Assembly: GCA_046328475.1 (NCBI GenBank)
Contig: JAXLWN010000027.1
Location: 19,758-83,757 of the forward strand
DNA length: 64,000 nt
Reading direction: 5' to 3'
Source of the DNA: CADCWN01 sp046328475
Lineage (GTDB): Bacteria > Chloroflexota > Chloroflexia > Thermomicrobiales > CADCWN01
Part shown: in pieces, positions 26,971 through 36,831 of the stretch
How positions within the stretch are numbered: the first letter of the stretch is position 1
Layout of the letters: the number at the start of each line of letters is the position of its first letter
The notes under the pieces: generated by a model
What the model saw: the letters and a program-made list of their open reading frames with translations, nothing else
Told to the model about the DNA's origin: nothing
The model's database searches: none
Made by a program: the position numbers and the translations under genes

Positions 26971-29801
26971 CATCGCACGGAGGTGCGCCACGGTTCCGCT
27001 GCCCTGGGGGTTCCTGCCGCTCTGCGCGATCGTGCTGCTGGCGGGGGATGCGTTCTGCCGCTCCTTCCTGCCGGTCGCGCCGGTGGGTTCGACCTACCCC
27101 GCGCCGGGGCCGGGGAACGCCTTTTCCTGCGCTTCCTGGCGGGCGGGCTGATCGTCGGCTGGTGGGCGCTGGTCCTGGCGGAGCTGGGCTGGTTCAGCGC
27201 CGGGACCGTCATCCTGGGCGTGGCCGCGCCGAGTCTGCCGCTCTACGCGCTGGCCTGGCGGCGGCGTGGGCAGCGGTTCGCTCGCCTGGGCGGGATTCCG
27301 CCCGACCGCCGAGGGGATCGCACCGGTCGCGTTGCTGCTGGTGGCCGGGTGGCTCTTCTTCGCGAATCCGTTCGAGACGATCGTCGGCGCGGAGGATGCG
27401 GGGGTCTATTTCAGCAGCGGCGGGCTGATCGCGCGCACCGGGGGTATTCGCCAGGTCGATAGCGGGCTGGTGGAGTTCGGCGACGCGGCGAATGACGCGG
27501 CGACCGGGGGGACCGCGCGCCACCTGTTGCTGCCGCCGCCCGACCGGGGCGGCGGCGATAAGCGCTTCCTCTTCCTCGACTGGCAGCGCCTCTCCGGCTT
27601 CAACCTCATCCCCGGCGAGCCGAACGAGGTCACGCCGCAGTTCCTGCACCTCTTCCCCGCCTGGCTGGCGCTCTGGGCCGCGTTCGGCGGCGGGGTCGGC
27701 GCGATGGTCTACGCGGGCGCGGGCTGCGCGCTGCTCGGCGTGGCGGCGACCTATTTCCTCGGGCGGCGCATCTTCGGCCCCTGGGGCGGCTTCGCGGCGG
27801 CGCTCTTCCTGACCCTGAACGGGCTGCAACTCTGGTTCGCGCGACAGTCGCTCAGCGAGGCGCTGCTGCAACCGCTCTTCGTCGGCACGCTCTACGCCTG
27901 GGCGCTGCTGGTGGACGCGCGCGACCACGGCGACAAGGCGACCGCGCGCGGCGCGGCGCTGCTGGCGGGGCTGGCGCTCGGCAGCGTGGCGCTGACGCAC
28001 GCGCAGTTCATCTTCACGCTGCTGCCGGTCGCGGCGCTGCTCGGCTGGCTCTGGCTGGCGCGGCGGTGGTCGCGGCTCTATCTCTGGTTCCTGGTGCCGT
28101 TCGGCTTGCTGCTGGCGCACAGCGCCTGGCACATCGCGCACTACTCGCTCGGCTACTTCGAGGGAATCTACCACCACGTCTGGAAGAACGCGCTGCGCGA
28201 CTGGGAGCAGACCACGGTCATGTTCCTCGGCCCGGTGCTGGCGATCGCGCTGCTCGGCTGGCGACCGGTGCGCCGCCGCTGGCTGCCGCTCGCGACCGAC
28301 CCGCGCGCCCTCCGGGCGCTGCGCTGGCTGGGGATCGCGGTGGCGATTGGTGCCTGCACCTGGCTTTATGTCATCCGGCCGGGCATCCTGCGGCCGGGCA
28401 ACTTCGGCGCGTGGCAGGGCTACATCGGCGCGCCGATCCCGACCGGCCCGACGACCGGCATGGTGGCGCTCGGCTGGTATCTCGCGCCGCTGGGGATGGC
28501 GCTGGCGCTGGCCGGACTAGTGCTGGTCATCTGGCGCGCGTTCGACGAGCGGATCGCGGCGGCGCTCTGCCTCGCCGCGCCCTTCCTCGTGCTCTACCTC
28601 ACCGGCACCTACACGCAGGGGGGCTACATCTACTCGCTGCGCCGCTTCGTGCCGCTGATCGTGCCGCTGGCGGCGCTGCTGGCCGCGTTCGCCGTCGTGC
28701 GCGGCGGTCCGCTGCTCGCCGAAGCGCTCAACCGGCCGGTGCTGCACCGCCCGCTGCTGGCGCTCGGCCTGGGCGCGGGCGCGCTGCTGCTCGCCTTCTT
28801 CGGCTACACCAACCTGCGCCTGATCGATCATCGCGAGTACGGCGGGGCGCTCGATCAGGTCGCGGCGCTGGCCGAGCGCGCCGGGCCGAATGACATCTTC
28901 CTCTTCAGCGGCTCGCGCGACGAGACGCCGAAGCTGGCGACGCCGCTGCGCTACCTCTACGGGCGCGAGAGCTGGGTGATCACCACCAATCTGCCCGATG
29001 GCGAGCTGCTCGACGCCTGGATCGCGCAGCAGGAGGCGGCCGGGCGCACGGTCCACCTGCTGATGTCGGCGGGAGGTGGCAAGCTCTTCCTGCCGCGCCA
29101 CCAACTGGTGCCTGCCGACCGGATCACGGTCAATCTGCGCCAGTTCGAGACGCTGGAGGCGCAGAAGCCCTTCAACGAGCAACTGAATGTGCTCGGCTAT
29201 ACTCTCTATACCTTGCGACCAGTCGCGACCGGGCAAAGCGCGATCGGGACGCTGCCCTATCGCATTGTGGCGGGGCAGGCCGACGAATTCGCGCAACTCG
29301 GCAACGCGGGCACGACGGTCGGTTTCTACAACGTCGAGCGGGACAGCAGCGAGCGCCTGGGCGGCACCATGCCCTACCGCTGGACCGACGGGCAGGCGCT
29401 CCTGCGCATCCCCTGGCCGGGCGACGGTCGCCCGTTGACGCTGAAGCTGACGCTCGGCGCGGGGCCGCGCCCCGCCTCGCTCCCGCCCGCGCAGGTGGTC
29501 GTGGGCTTGCGCCCGGACGCCGGTTCGTCCGACAAGGAGCAGACGCTCGCGACCCTGACCGTGGGGAACGCGTTCGCGGAATACACGGTCACCATCCCCG
29601 CCAACGCGCTCGGGCCGACCAAGCGATGGCACGGCGGTGATCGCGCTCGGCATGCCGCGCACCTTCAACGGCAAGGAGTGGAAGCCGAGCCCGGGCGCAA
29701 CCTGGAAACCGGTCGATTTCCCCACCGAGACGAACAACAGCGCCGACCCGCGCGAACTCCACGTGCGCTTCGTGAAGGCGGAGCTGACGGTGGGGCCATG
29801 A
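26912..29801 (+). CDS. GT-C-fold (GT39/ArnT-like) membrane glycosyltransferase, frameshifted
   Basis: Large polytopic protein with about a dozen hydrophobic helices and a C-terminal outside domain, like dolichyl-phosphate-mannose or ArnT-type transferases. The first outside loop holds the acidic GAEDAGVYFSSGGLIARTG, equivalent to the catalytic DE/DD loop of GT-C enzymes. The N-terminus (VPLPWGFLPLCAIVLLAGD) is in another frame; shifts near 27115 and 27270 lead into the long open frame 27270-29625, and one more near 29627 gives the true end (RFVKAELTVGP) at 29801. The start is uncertain because a word array precedes the first helix. Donor and acceptor unknown. Confidence 0.7.
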
Positions 29802-29813
29802 GAGGACGATTGA

Positions 29814-29880
29814 ACCGCCAAGACGCCAAGAAGACGCCAAGAGCGCCAAGAAAAGCTGACGACTGACGGATCGACGACTG
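29814..29880. repeat. Imperfect CGCCAAGA and GACTGAC word arrays
   Basis: CGCCAAGA words at 29814-29856 followed by CGACTGA-type words to about 29887, between two plus-strand genes. No complementary arm was found here. Confidence 0.7.
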
Positions 29881-29905
29881 ACGACGAACTCCAGAGGATA
29901 GGCCA

Positions 29906-30694
29906 ATGGCAAGCCACGAACGCGCGGTGAAGCTTCGGATTTGAGCGGGCGTGTCGCCGTGGTGACGGGGGCGAGTCGCGGCAGGGATCGGGGCGGCGAT
30001 CTGCCGGGCGCTGGCGAGTCACGGTGCCGATATCCCTCTTCACGCACTGGCAGGCGTATGACCGGGCGGAGGGCAACGGCGCGGACGCTGGCGGACCGGC
30101 GGCGCTGGAACTCGAACCGCTGGCGCTGGGTGTGCGCGCCTGCGGGCAGGAGATCGATCCGCGCCAGCCGGACGCCTACGTGCGCGTGCGTCGACGCGGC
30201 GACCGAGCGCCTGGGAGCGCCGACGATCCCGGTCATCAACGCCGCGCACTCGACGAGCGACGGCTACGAGCGACTGGACGCGGCCACACTCGATGCTCAC
30301 TACGCCGTCAACCTGCGCACGATGGCGCTGCTCTCGGTTGAATTCGCCCGCCGCTATCCCGGCGGACCGGGCGGGCGCATCATCAACCTCTCCTCGGGGC
30401 AGAGCGTCGGCGCGATGCCGACCGAACTGGCCTACGCGGCGACCAAGGGCGCGGTCGAGGCGTTCACTACGTCCCTGGCGGCCGGTGTCGCGCCCAAAGG
30501 CATCACCGTCAACGCGATCGATCCCGGCGGCACCGACACTGGCTGATGAGCGATGAACTCGAGGCCGCAATCCTCCACAAATGGCCTTCGGTCGCCTCGG
30601 TCAACCCGAAGACGCCGCCCGCCTCATCCTCTTCCTTGCCAGCGACGAAGGCCAGTGGATCACCGGGCAAGTCATCCACTCGCGCGGGATGTAA
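29906..30694 (+). CDS. Short-chain dehydrogenase/reductase, frameshifted
   Basis: NAD(P)-dependent oxidoreductase with a Rossmann fold: SGRVAVVTGASRG (cofactor loop), INAAHSTSDG, IINLSSGQSVG (Ser), YAATKGAVEAFTTSLA (Tyr-x3-Lys) and ITVNAIDPGGTDT. The C-terminal DEGQWITGQVIHSRGM ends at 30694 in a different frame. At least four shifts lie near 29942, 29985, 30050-30190 and 30545. ATG 29906 with AGAGGA upstream is the likely start. The stretch 29990-30190 is hard to reconstruct. Substrate unknown. Confidence 0.72.
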
Positions 30695-30784
30695 CGAGGG
30701 CGACTTACCGCAGAGATCGTAGAGATCGCAGAGACGCGGAAATAATCAGCGTAGCACCACCATCACCCGCGTTCCCCAGCGACC

Positions 30785-30868
30785 ACCCTCTCCCTCGCAA
30801 GGGGAGGGTCGCCGCCGCAGCGGCGGGGAGGGGGTTATTACGGCCCCTCACGCCCTCACGCCCTCACA
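30785..30868. repeat. REP-like double hairpin plus 8-nt word array
   Basis: CCCTCTCCCTCGCAAGGGGAGGG is followed by GTCGCCGCCGCAGCGGCGGGG, two adjacent hairpins (30785-30833). A CCCTCACG word array follows (30846-30868). The double hairpin recurs at 43754 and, inverted, at 59066. The region 30695-31046 has no gene; TACAAT near 30962 may be a -10 box for the purine operon. Confidence 0.75.
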
Positions 30869-31046
30869 ATCCTCGCCTCCCCGGGCTCCCTCTCGCGGCC
30901 GGTGACTCCACCGCAGTGGGATAGCGGGTGCCACCAACAGGCGGGGTGCGGGCTCACCTGCTACAATCTCCCACAAGCCAACTTACGGACTCGCCCGAGG
31001 CCACCGCTATGCCCACACCAACGCTCACCATCGCAGCGTCAACGCA

Positions 31047-31529
31047 ATGGACCGCGACGCGTTCACCGCGACCTCGGCGGCGGCCTCGAGCACTCGCCCT
31101 GATCGCGGCGACCGGGTGGGAGGCGCGACCCTTCGCCGCATGTCGAAGCACCGCACGCGGCACTCTGCGCCGTGATGTATGGCGCATCGGCAGAACAGCG
31201 GGTGGCGCTGATTCGGGAGCATCCCGACCTCGCCGGCGCGCGGCGCGCGAGGGCGGGCTGACCCCGGCCTCCACTGGCGAGCAGGCGGCGGCGGGGTTGA
31301 TCGATTGTCGCCGGGGGAGATTGCGCGGTTCGAGGAGGCGAATGCGGCCTATCGGGCGCGATTCGGGTTCCCGTTCGGGATCTGCGCGCGGGAGAACAAG
31401 AAGGCGAGCATCCTGGCCGGGTTCGACGCCCGCCTGGGCAACAGTCGGGACGAGGAGATCGCCACGGCGCTCGGGGAGATCGCCAAGATCACCCGGCTCC
31501 GGCTTCTCGACATCGCGCGGGCGGAGTGA
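31047..31529 (+). CDS. OHCU decarboxylase, frameshifted
   Basis: 2-oxo-4-hydroxy-4-carboxy-5-ureidoimidazoline decarboxylase, the last step from urate to (S)-allantoin. Family motifs: VWEARPF, LIREHPDLAGR (catalytic His), ARFEEANAAYRARFGFPFGICARENKK and ILAGFDARLGNSRDEEIATALGEIAKITRLRL. ATG 31047 opens MDRDAFTA; shifts near 31070, 31100, 31150 and 31300 are needed. It lies 11 nt before the uricase gene, and together with HIU hydrolase forms the complete three-step urate-to-allantoin set. About 160 aa, the usual length. Confidence 0.8.
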
Positions 31530-31540
31530 GCGGAGGGACG

Positions 31541-32481
31541 ATGAGCGGCGATGCACGCTTCGAGTATGAGATCAGCTACGGCAAGGCGCGGGTGCCACTC
31601 TACCGCGTCTACGGCCGCCCGCTGACCGGGCTGACGCCGATCCCCGAGTCGAACTTCACCGGACGCGACAACATCCTCGTTGGCGGGAGATCGACCTGGA
31701 GGTCTTCACCAAGGACGTGCTACCTGCCTACACGGTCGGCGATAACCGCCGCGTGGTGGCGACCGACACGATGAAGAACGTTATCTTGAAAGAGGCGCTG
31801 GCCTATGACGGTGCCACCCTGGAAGGCTTCCTGGCCCACCTGGGGCATCGCTTCCTGATGCTCTACCCCGAGATGGACCACATCCGCGTCCGGGGCCGCG
31901 AACTCCCCTTCGTCGCGCCGCACGTTCCAAACGCGGACGGCTTCGCGCCGAGCGACGTGCTCTTCAGCCGCACGTTCGGCGATCACGGCGTGGCAATGCT
32001 CGAATATGCGCTGGCAGATAACGGGCCACGCCTGCTGGCGCACGAATCGGGTCGCGTGGACATGCAGCTGCTGAAAGTGACCGGCAGCTCCTTCACGCGG
32101 TTCGCGCGCGACGAGCACACCACCCTGCCCGAGCGCCTAGACCGCCCGCTCTTCATCCACCTCGACATCGGCTGGCGCTACAACGATGCCGCGACGATGC
32201 TCGACCCCACCCATCGGGGATATGTCGCGTCGGAGCAGGTGCGCGATTTCGCCGCCACCCTCTTCCACCAGTTCGTCAGCGAGTCGATCCAGCACCTCGT
32301 CCACGAGATCGGCACCCGCCTCCTCGACAGCTTCCCGCAACTCGCCGAAGTCTCCTTCGCCGCGCAGAACCAAACGCCCGATCCGATGGCGCTCTCGGAG
32401 AGCGACTCCAGGCAGAAGGTCTACAGCTCGCCCTTCCCCGCCTACGGGCTGATCCGGCTGCGGCTGACCAGGAAAGGGTGA
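31541..32481 (+). CDS. Urate oxidase (uricase), one frameshift
   Basis: Cofactor-independent uricase, oxidising urate to 5-hydroxyisourate. YEISYGKARVPLYRVY carries the catalytic Lys region, VVATDTMKNVI the catalytic Thr, and SFAAQNQTPDP and SPFPAYGLIRLRLTRKG end the second T-fold domain. Length about 312 aa matches the family. A single shift near 31682 divides the N-terminal 45 residues from the rest. ATG 31541 follows CGGAGGGA. HIU hydrolase begins 6 nt after the stop. Confidence 0.88.
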
Positions 32482-32487
32482 GCGGCG

Positions 32488-32844
32488 ATGGCGGGGTGGC
32501 TCACCACGCACGTCCTCGACACCGCGCGGGGCTGTCCCGCCGCCGATCTGGCGATCGAGTTGTGGCGGATCGATGGCGAAGACAAACAGTTGCTCGCCGC
32601 CGCGCGTACTACTGGTGACGGGCGCACCGCCGCGCCCCTGCTCGCGGGCGACGATTGCCATGCGGGTACTTATGAGCTGGTTTTCATGGTGGGGGACTAT
32701 TTCGCCGGGGCGGGTCTGGCAAGCAACGTGCTACCGTTTCTCGATCGGGTGCCAGTGCGCTTCGCTATCGCCGATCCCGAGGCGCATTACCACGTCCCGC
32801 TGCTGGCGTCGCCTTGGGCCTACAGCACCTACCGGGGAAGCTAG
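32488..32844 (+). CDS. 5-hydroxyisourate hydrolase (transthyretin-like)
   Basis: 118-aa transthyretin-fold enzyme that hydrolyses the uricase product. WLTTHVLDTARGCPA carries the active-site His, YELVFMVGDYF and HYHVPLLASPWAYSTYRGS the family C-terminus, where YRGS distinguishes hydrolase from transthyretin. No signal peptide, so cytoplasmic. Six nucleotides after uricase, clearly one operon. Intact. Confidence 0.95.
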   Translation: MAGWLTTHVLDTARGCPAADLAIELWRIDGEDKQLLAAARTTGDGRTAAPLLAGDDCHAGTYELVFMVGDYFAGAGLASNVLPFLDRVPVRFAIADPEAHYHVPLLASPWAYSTYRGS

Positions 32845-32860
32845 GCGCAGCACCTCGCAC

Positions 32861-32957
32861 GTAGGGGCGTTCAATTGAACGCCCGGTAGCCCACAGCTAG
32901 CCCTTCGTGGATCGCGACTACCGCACCCAGCAGGGCGTTCAATTGAACGCCCCCTAC
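32861..32957. repeat. Pair of 20-bp perfect palindromes
   Basis: GGGCGTTCAATTGAACGCCC occurs at 32865-32884 and again at 32933-32952. The outer flanks GTAGG and CCTAC make the whole block inverted as well. A degenerate copy lies at 56277-56297. It separates the urate genes from the xanthine dehydrogenase genes. Confidence 0.88.
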
Positions 32958-32983
32958 GACGAGGAAACCGCGAGGCATTCCCC

Positions 32984-34237
32984 ATGTGGCAGACCTACCT
33001 CCGACCAACCAGCCTCGCAGAGGCACTACACCTCCTCCGCGAACACGCGGGGCGGGCGCGGCTGGTCGCGGGCGGCACCGATGTGGTCGTGGAACTCTCG
33101 CGCGGGGTACGCCCGACCGAGACGCTGATCGACCTGACCGCGCTGCGCGACTTGCACTACCTCAAGGCGGAGGGCGACACGTTGCGTCTGGGCGCGCTGG
33201 CGACCCACAACGACGTGATCGCCTCGCCACTCTGCCGCGCGCGAGCGCTGCCGCTGGCGCAGGCCTGCTGGGAGGTCGGTGCGCCGCAGATTCGCACCCG
33301 CGCGACCATCGCGGGCAATCTGGTCACCGCCTCGCCCGCGAACGACACGATCACGCCGCTGATCGCGCTCGGTGCCGAGGTGGTGCTGGCGAGCGCGGCG
33401 GGCGAGCGCACCCTGCCGCTCGAACAGTTCTACCTGGGCTTCCGCCGCACGGCGCTGGCAGCGGACGAACTGCTGCGCGAGATTCGCGTGCCCCTCCTCC
33501 GCGCCGACCAGCGCGGCATCTTCCTGAAACTCGGGCTGCGCGGGGCGCAGGCGATCGCGGTGATCAACGTCGCGCTGGTGGCGACACTGGTTGAGGGGAT
33601 CGTACGCGAGGCGAGGATCGCGCTCGGCTCGGTCGCGCCGACCATCGTGCGCGCGACGGCGGCCGAGACATGGCTGATCGGCAAAGCGCTGGACGAAACC
33701 ACCTGCAGCGAAGCAGGCCAACTCGCCCTGGAAGCCGCCGCGCCGATCGCCGACGTGCGCGGATCGGCCGACTATCGCCGCACGACACTCGCCAACCTCG
33801 TCGCGGCAGGGCTGCGCCGGATCGCGAACGGCACCGAGGCCGACGGCTTTCCCATCTCGCCCGCGCTACTCGACACCGGGAGTCCCCAAGCCACCCCACC
33901 ACGCTTCGATCGCGCCATCGTCGCGACGATCAACGGCACACGCCGCGAATTGCCAGACGCCTGGGACAAAACCTTGCTCGACGCACTCCGCGAGGATGCC
34001 GGTCTCACTGGCACCAAGGAGGGCTGCGCCGAGGGCGAGTGCGGGGCCTGCACGGTCTGGCTCGACGGCCAGGCGGTGATGTCCTGCCTCGTCCCCGCTC
34101 CCCAGGCGCACGGCGCGGCGGTGACGACGATCGAGGGGCTTGCGGAGGTTGAGCGGGCGAACGGGCGAATAGGAGAACAGGAGAGCAGGAGAGCAGGCGA
34201 ACAGGCGAACCACCGACACCTCCCCCACCGCCACTAA
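32984..34237 (+). CDS. Xanthine dehydrogenase FAD subunit fused to the 2Fe-2S subunit (second domain interrupted)
   Basis: Residues 1-290 are the FAD-binding subunit of a molybdenum hydroxylase: LVAGGTDVVVELSRG, IRTRATIAGNLVTASPANDT and the CO-dehydrogenase flavoprotein C-domain. A linker leads to a [2Fe-2S] ferredoxin-like domain from about residue 305 (ATINGTRRELP, CAEGECGACTVWLDGQAVMSCL). The frame then runs into a repeat insertion at about 34150 and stops at 34235-34237. The rest of the iron-sulfur domain lies beyond at 34334-34556. Electrons would pass from the molybdenum centre through Fe-S to FAD. In the urate operon, xanthine is the likely substrate. Confidence 0.85.
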   Translation: MWQTYLRPTSLAEALHLLREHAGRARLVAGGTDVVVELSRGVRPTETLIDLTALRDLHYLKAEGDTLRLGALATHNDVIASPLCRARALPLAQACWEVGAPQIRTRATIAGNLVTASPANDTITPLIALGAEVVLASAAGERTLPLEQFYLGFRRTALAADELLREIRVPLLRADQRGIFLKLGLRGAQAIAVINVALVATLVEGIVREARIALGSVAPTIVRATAAETWLIGKALDETTCSEAGQLALEAAAPIADVRGSADYRRTTLANLVAAGLRRIANGTEADGFPISPALLDTGSPQATPPRFDRAIVATINGTRRELPDAWDKTLLDALREDAGLTGTKEGCAEGECGACTVWLDGQAVMSCLVPAPQAHGAAVTTIEGLAEVERANGRIGEQESRRAGEQANHRHLPHRH

Positions 34238-34333
34238 TTTCCGAGCGAGTCACCCCCTCTCCTCGCGGGAGAGGGGGCCGGGGGCGAGGTAACCCCACTC
34301 ACAACTCACGACTCACGACTCACGACTCCTTCC
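34150..34333. repeat. Repeat block inserted inside the xanthine dehydrogenase iron-sulfur domain
   Basis: Three parts: 8-nt words (GAACAGGC/GAGCAGGA type, 34157-34213), a REP-like hairpin CCCTCTCCTCGCGGGAGAGGG (34254 onward, near-copy of 6516-6559), and 7-nt words ACTCACG (34299-34330). The block sits between EGLAE and LHPLQEAF, which are adjacent in homologues. Coding frames on both sides are in register, so the net gain is a multiple of three, but it brings an in-frame TAA. Confidence 0.85.
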
Positions 34334-34556
34334 CTCCACCCGTTGCAAGAAGCCTTCATCGCCCACGGCGCGGTGCAGTGTGGTTACTGCATTCCGGGGA
34401 TGCTGATGGCGGGCGCGAAGCTGCTGGAGGAGCACCCGTCCCCGGATCTGGGGCAGGTGCGGGCGGCGCTCGGCGGCAATATCTGCCGCTGCACGCTACC
34501 GGAAGATTCTGGATGTGGTGCTGAGCGCGGCGGCGCGAATGAAGAATGATGAATGA
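34334..34556 (+). pseudogene. C-terminal half of the xanthine dehydrogenase 2Fe-2S domain
   Basis: Continues the interrupted subunit: LHPLQEAFIAHGAVQCGYCIPGM holds the first pair of cysteines of the second cluster, ALGGNICRC the second pair. A single shift near 34496 leads to YRKILDVVLSAAARMKNDE and the stop at 34554-34556, overlapping the start of the molybdenum subunit by 11 nt. It has no obvious start of its own except a TTG at 34343, and no ribosome site. Without repair, cluster assembly in this subunit would fail. Confidence 0.8.
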
Positions 34557-36819
34557 AGAATGTAGAAATGATCGGGCATCGCTCCAGCGGCCGGATGCGC
34601 TGGGGAAGGTGACCGGGGCGGTGCGCTATCCCGGCGACCTCGCGCGTCCGGGGATGCTGCATCTGAAGGTGGTGTTTGCCGGGCGGGCGCACGCGCGGAT
34701 TCTCGCCGTTGATGCGGCGGCGGCACTGGCCGTGCCCGGGGTCGTGGCGGTGCTGACCGCTGCCGACGTGCCCCACAACGCCTTCGGGCTGATCGAGGAC
34801 GACCAGCCAGTGCTCTGCGGCGAGGTGGTGCGCTTCACCGGGGACAAGGTGGCGGTGGTCGTCGCGGAGAGCGCGCGGGCGGCGGCGCGCGGCGCGGCGA
34901 CGGTGCGCGTGGAGTACGAGGACCTGCCCGCTGTCTTCGACCCGCATGCTGCGCTGGCGGAGGGTGCGCCGGTCGTCCACGCCGCGCGCGGCACCAACCT
35001 ACTCGGCCACATCCCGATCCACAAGGGGGACATCGCGCGCGGCTTCGCCGAGGCCGACGTGATCCTGGAAGGGGAGTTCTCCACCGGCTGGCAGGAGCAC
35101 GCCTACCTGCAGCCCGAGGCGGGCATCGCCTGGGTGGACGAGCAGGACCGGGTGGTGATCGAGACGGCGGGCCAATGGCTCCACGAGGACCGCCGCCAGA
35201 TCGCGGCGATGCTGCAATTGCCCGAGGAACGGGTAGTCGTCCGCTACGCCGCGATCGGCGGCGCGTTCGGCGGGCGCGAGGATCTCTCGGTGCAGCACAT
35301 CCTCGCGCTGGCGGCGTGGAAACTGCGCCGCCCGGTGGCGATCCGCTGGAGCCGCGAGGAATCGCTGATCGGCCACCACAAGCGCCACCCGATGACCATC
35401 CGCTGCCGCTGGGGTGCCACGCGCGACGGCATGCTGACGGCGGTGCAGGCCGAGACCATCGCCGACGGCGGTGCCTACGCCTCCACCAGCATCGAAGTGG
35501 TCAAGGTCGCGGCCCTCTTCGCCAGCGGTCCCTACGAGGTGCCGCACATCGCCAGCGACGGCTATGCCGTCTACACCAACAATGTGCCGAGCGGTGCCTT
35601 CCGGGGCTTCGGCGCACCCCAGGCCCACTTCGCCGCCGAGATCATGGTCACGCGCCTCGCCCACGCCATCGGGATGGACCCGGTCGAATTCCGCCGCCGC
35701 AACCTCTACCGCGAGGGGAGCATCGAGCCAACCCAGAACGTCATCGTCCCCGGCGTCAGCGCGCTGCCGGTGCTGGAGCGGTGTGTCGAGGAAGTGCGGG
35801 AGCGGTTCGAAGGTTGGGGAGACGGTTCGAAAGTTCGAAAGTTCGAAAGTTTGGGGGCTAACCTTCGAACCTTCGAACCTTCAAACCTTCAAACCGAGAA
35901 CCCCGCCCCCGCCCCCCACCTCCGTTGCGGCCTCGGTATCGCTTGCGGCATCAAGAATCTCGGCTATTCGTTCGGCTTTCCCGAGCAGTCCACGGCGACG
36001 GTCGAACTCTTTGGGCGCGGGGAGATCGAGCGGGCGCGGGTGCGCCTCGGCGCGGCCGATGTGGGGCAGGGGGTCCACCTGGCGATGCGCCAGATCGCCG
36101 CCGAGGCGCTGGGGCTGCCATTCGAGGCGATCGAGCTGATCACCGATGACAGCGCCGAGACGCCGAACGCCGGCAGCGCCTCGGCGTCGCGCCTGACGCT
36201 GATGGCCGGGCGCGCGGTGCTCGACGCCGCGCAAGGCGCGCGGGAAAAGTGGGCGCAATCGGACGCCGAGCCGGTCGTGGCGACGGTGCAGTACCGCCCG
36301 CCCGCGACCACGCCGCTCGATCCGGTCAACGGCGCGGGCGTGCCGAACTACGCCTACGGCTACGCCGCGCAGGCGGTCGAGGTCGAGGTCAACACCCTCA
36401 CCGGGCAGGTGCGCGTGCTGCGCGTGATCAGCGTCCACGACGTGGGGCGCGCGATCAACCGCCAGCAGGTGGAGGGGCAGATCGAGGGCTGCCTGGCCCA
36501 GGGGATCGGCTACGCGCTGCTCGAACACTTCCAGGTGCGCGAGGGGCGCGTCCCGACGCCGCACCTCAGCACCTACCTGCTGCCGACCACGCTCGACATG
36601 CCGACCGAGATCGTCCCCGTCATCCTCGAACTGGCCGATCCCAACGGCCCGCACGGCGCGCGGGGCGTCGCCGAAATGCCGCTCGTCCCGATCGCCCCCG
36701 CGATCGCCGCCGCCATCCACGACGCGGTTGGCGTCTGGCTCACCGAGCAGCCGATGACCCCGGAGCGGGTGCTGCGGGCGCTGGGCGCGGCACAAGAGCG
36801 CGAGCGCAATGAGCACTGA
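34546..36819 (+). CDS. Xanthine dehydrogenase molybdenum-binding subunit
   Basis: 757-aa large subunit of a molybdopterin hydroxylase. GAVRYPGDLARPGMLHLK opens the small domain; GGAFGGRED, GAFRGFGAPQAHFAAE and VGQGVHLAMRQIAAEALG bind the cofactor; the catalytic Glu is in GARGVAEMPLVPIAPA near the end. Residues about 420-450 are encoded by a word array (35804-35895) inserted in frame at an otherwise short surface loop. The start overlaps the preceding gene by 11 nt. Needs molybdopterin from MoaD-MoaE (52.5 kb). Xanthine specificity is inferred from the neighbouring uricase operon. Confidence 0.88.
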   Translation: MMNEECRNDRASLQRPDALGKVTGAVRYPGDLARPGMLHLKVVFAGRAHARILAVDAAAALAVPGVVAVLTAADVPHNAFGLIEDDQPVLCGEVVRFTGDKVAVVVAESARAAARGAATVRVEYEDLPAVFDPHAALAEGAPVVHAARGTNLLGHIPIHKGDIARGFAEADVILEGEFSTGWQEHAYLQPEAGIAWVDEQDRVVIETAGQWLHEDRRQIAAMLQLPEERVVVRYAAIGGAFGGREDLSVQHILALAAWKLRRPVAIRWSREESLIGHHKRHPMTIRCRWGATRDGMLTAVQAETIADGGAYASTSIEVVKVAALFASGPYEVPHIASDGYAVYTNNVPSGAFRGFGAPQAHFAAEIMVTRLAHAIGMDPVEFRRRNLYREGSIEPTQNVIVPGVSALPVLERCVEEVRERFEGWGDGSKVRKFESLGANLRTFEPSNLQTENPAPAPHLRCGLGIACGIKNLGYSFGFPEQSTATVELFGRGEIERARVRLGAADVGQGVHLAMRQIAAEALGLPFEAIELITDDSAETPNAGSASASRLTLMAGRAVLDAAQGAREKWAQSDAEPVVATVQYRPPATTPLDPVNGAGVPNYAYGYAAQAVEVEVNTLTGQVRVLRVISVHDVGRAINRQQVEGQIEGCLAQGIGYALLEHFQVREGRVPTPHLSTYLLPTTLDMPTEIVPVILELADPNGPHGARGVAEMPLVPIAPAIAAAIHDAVGVWLTEQPMTPERVLRALGAAQERERNEH
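35804..35895. repeat. In-frame 8-nt word array inside the molybdenum subunit gene
   Basis: GTTCGAAA words (35804-35851) are followed by complementary ACCTTCGA/ACCTTCAA words (35860-35895). The pair forms a long hairpin, keeps the reading frame and adds roughly 30 Ser/Lys/Asn-rich residues. Confidence 0.88.
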
Positions 36820-36831
36820 AGGAGGGCACGC

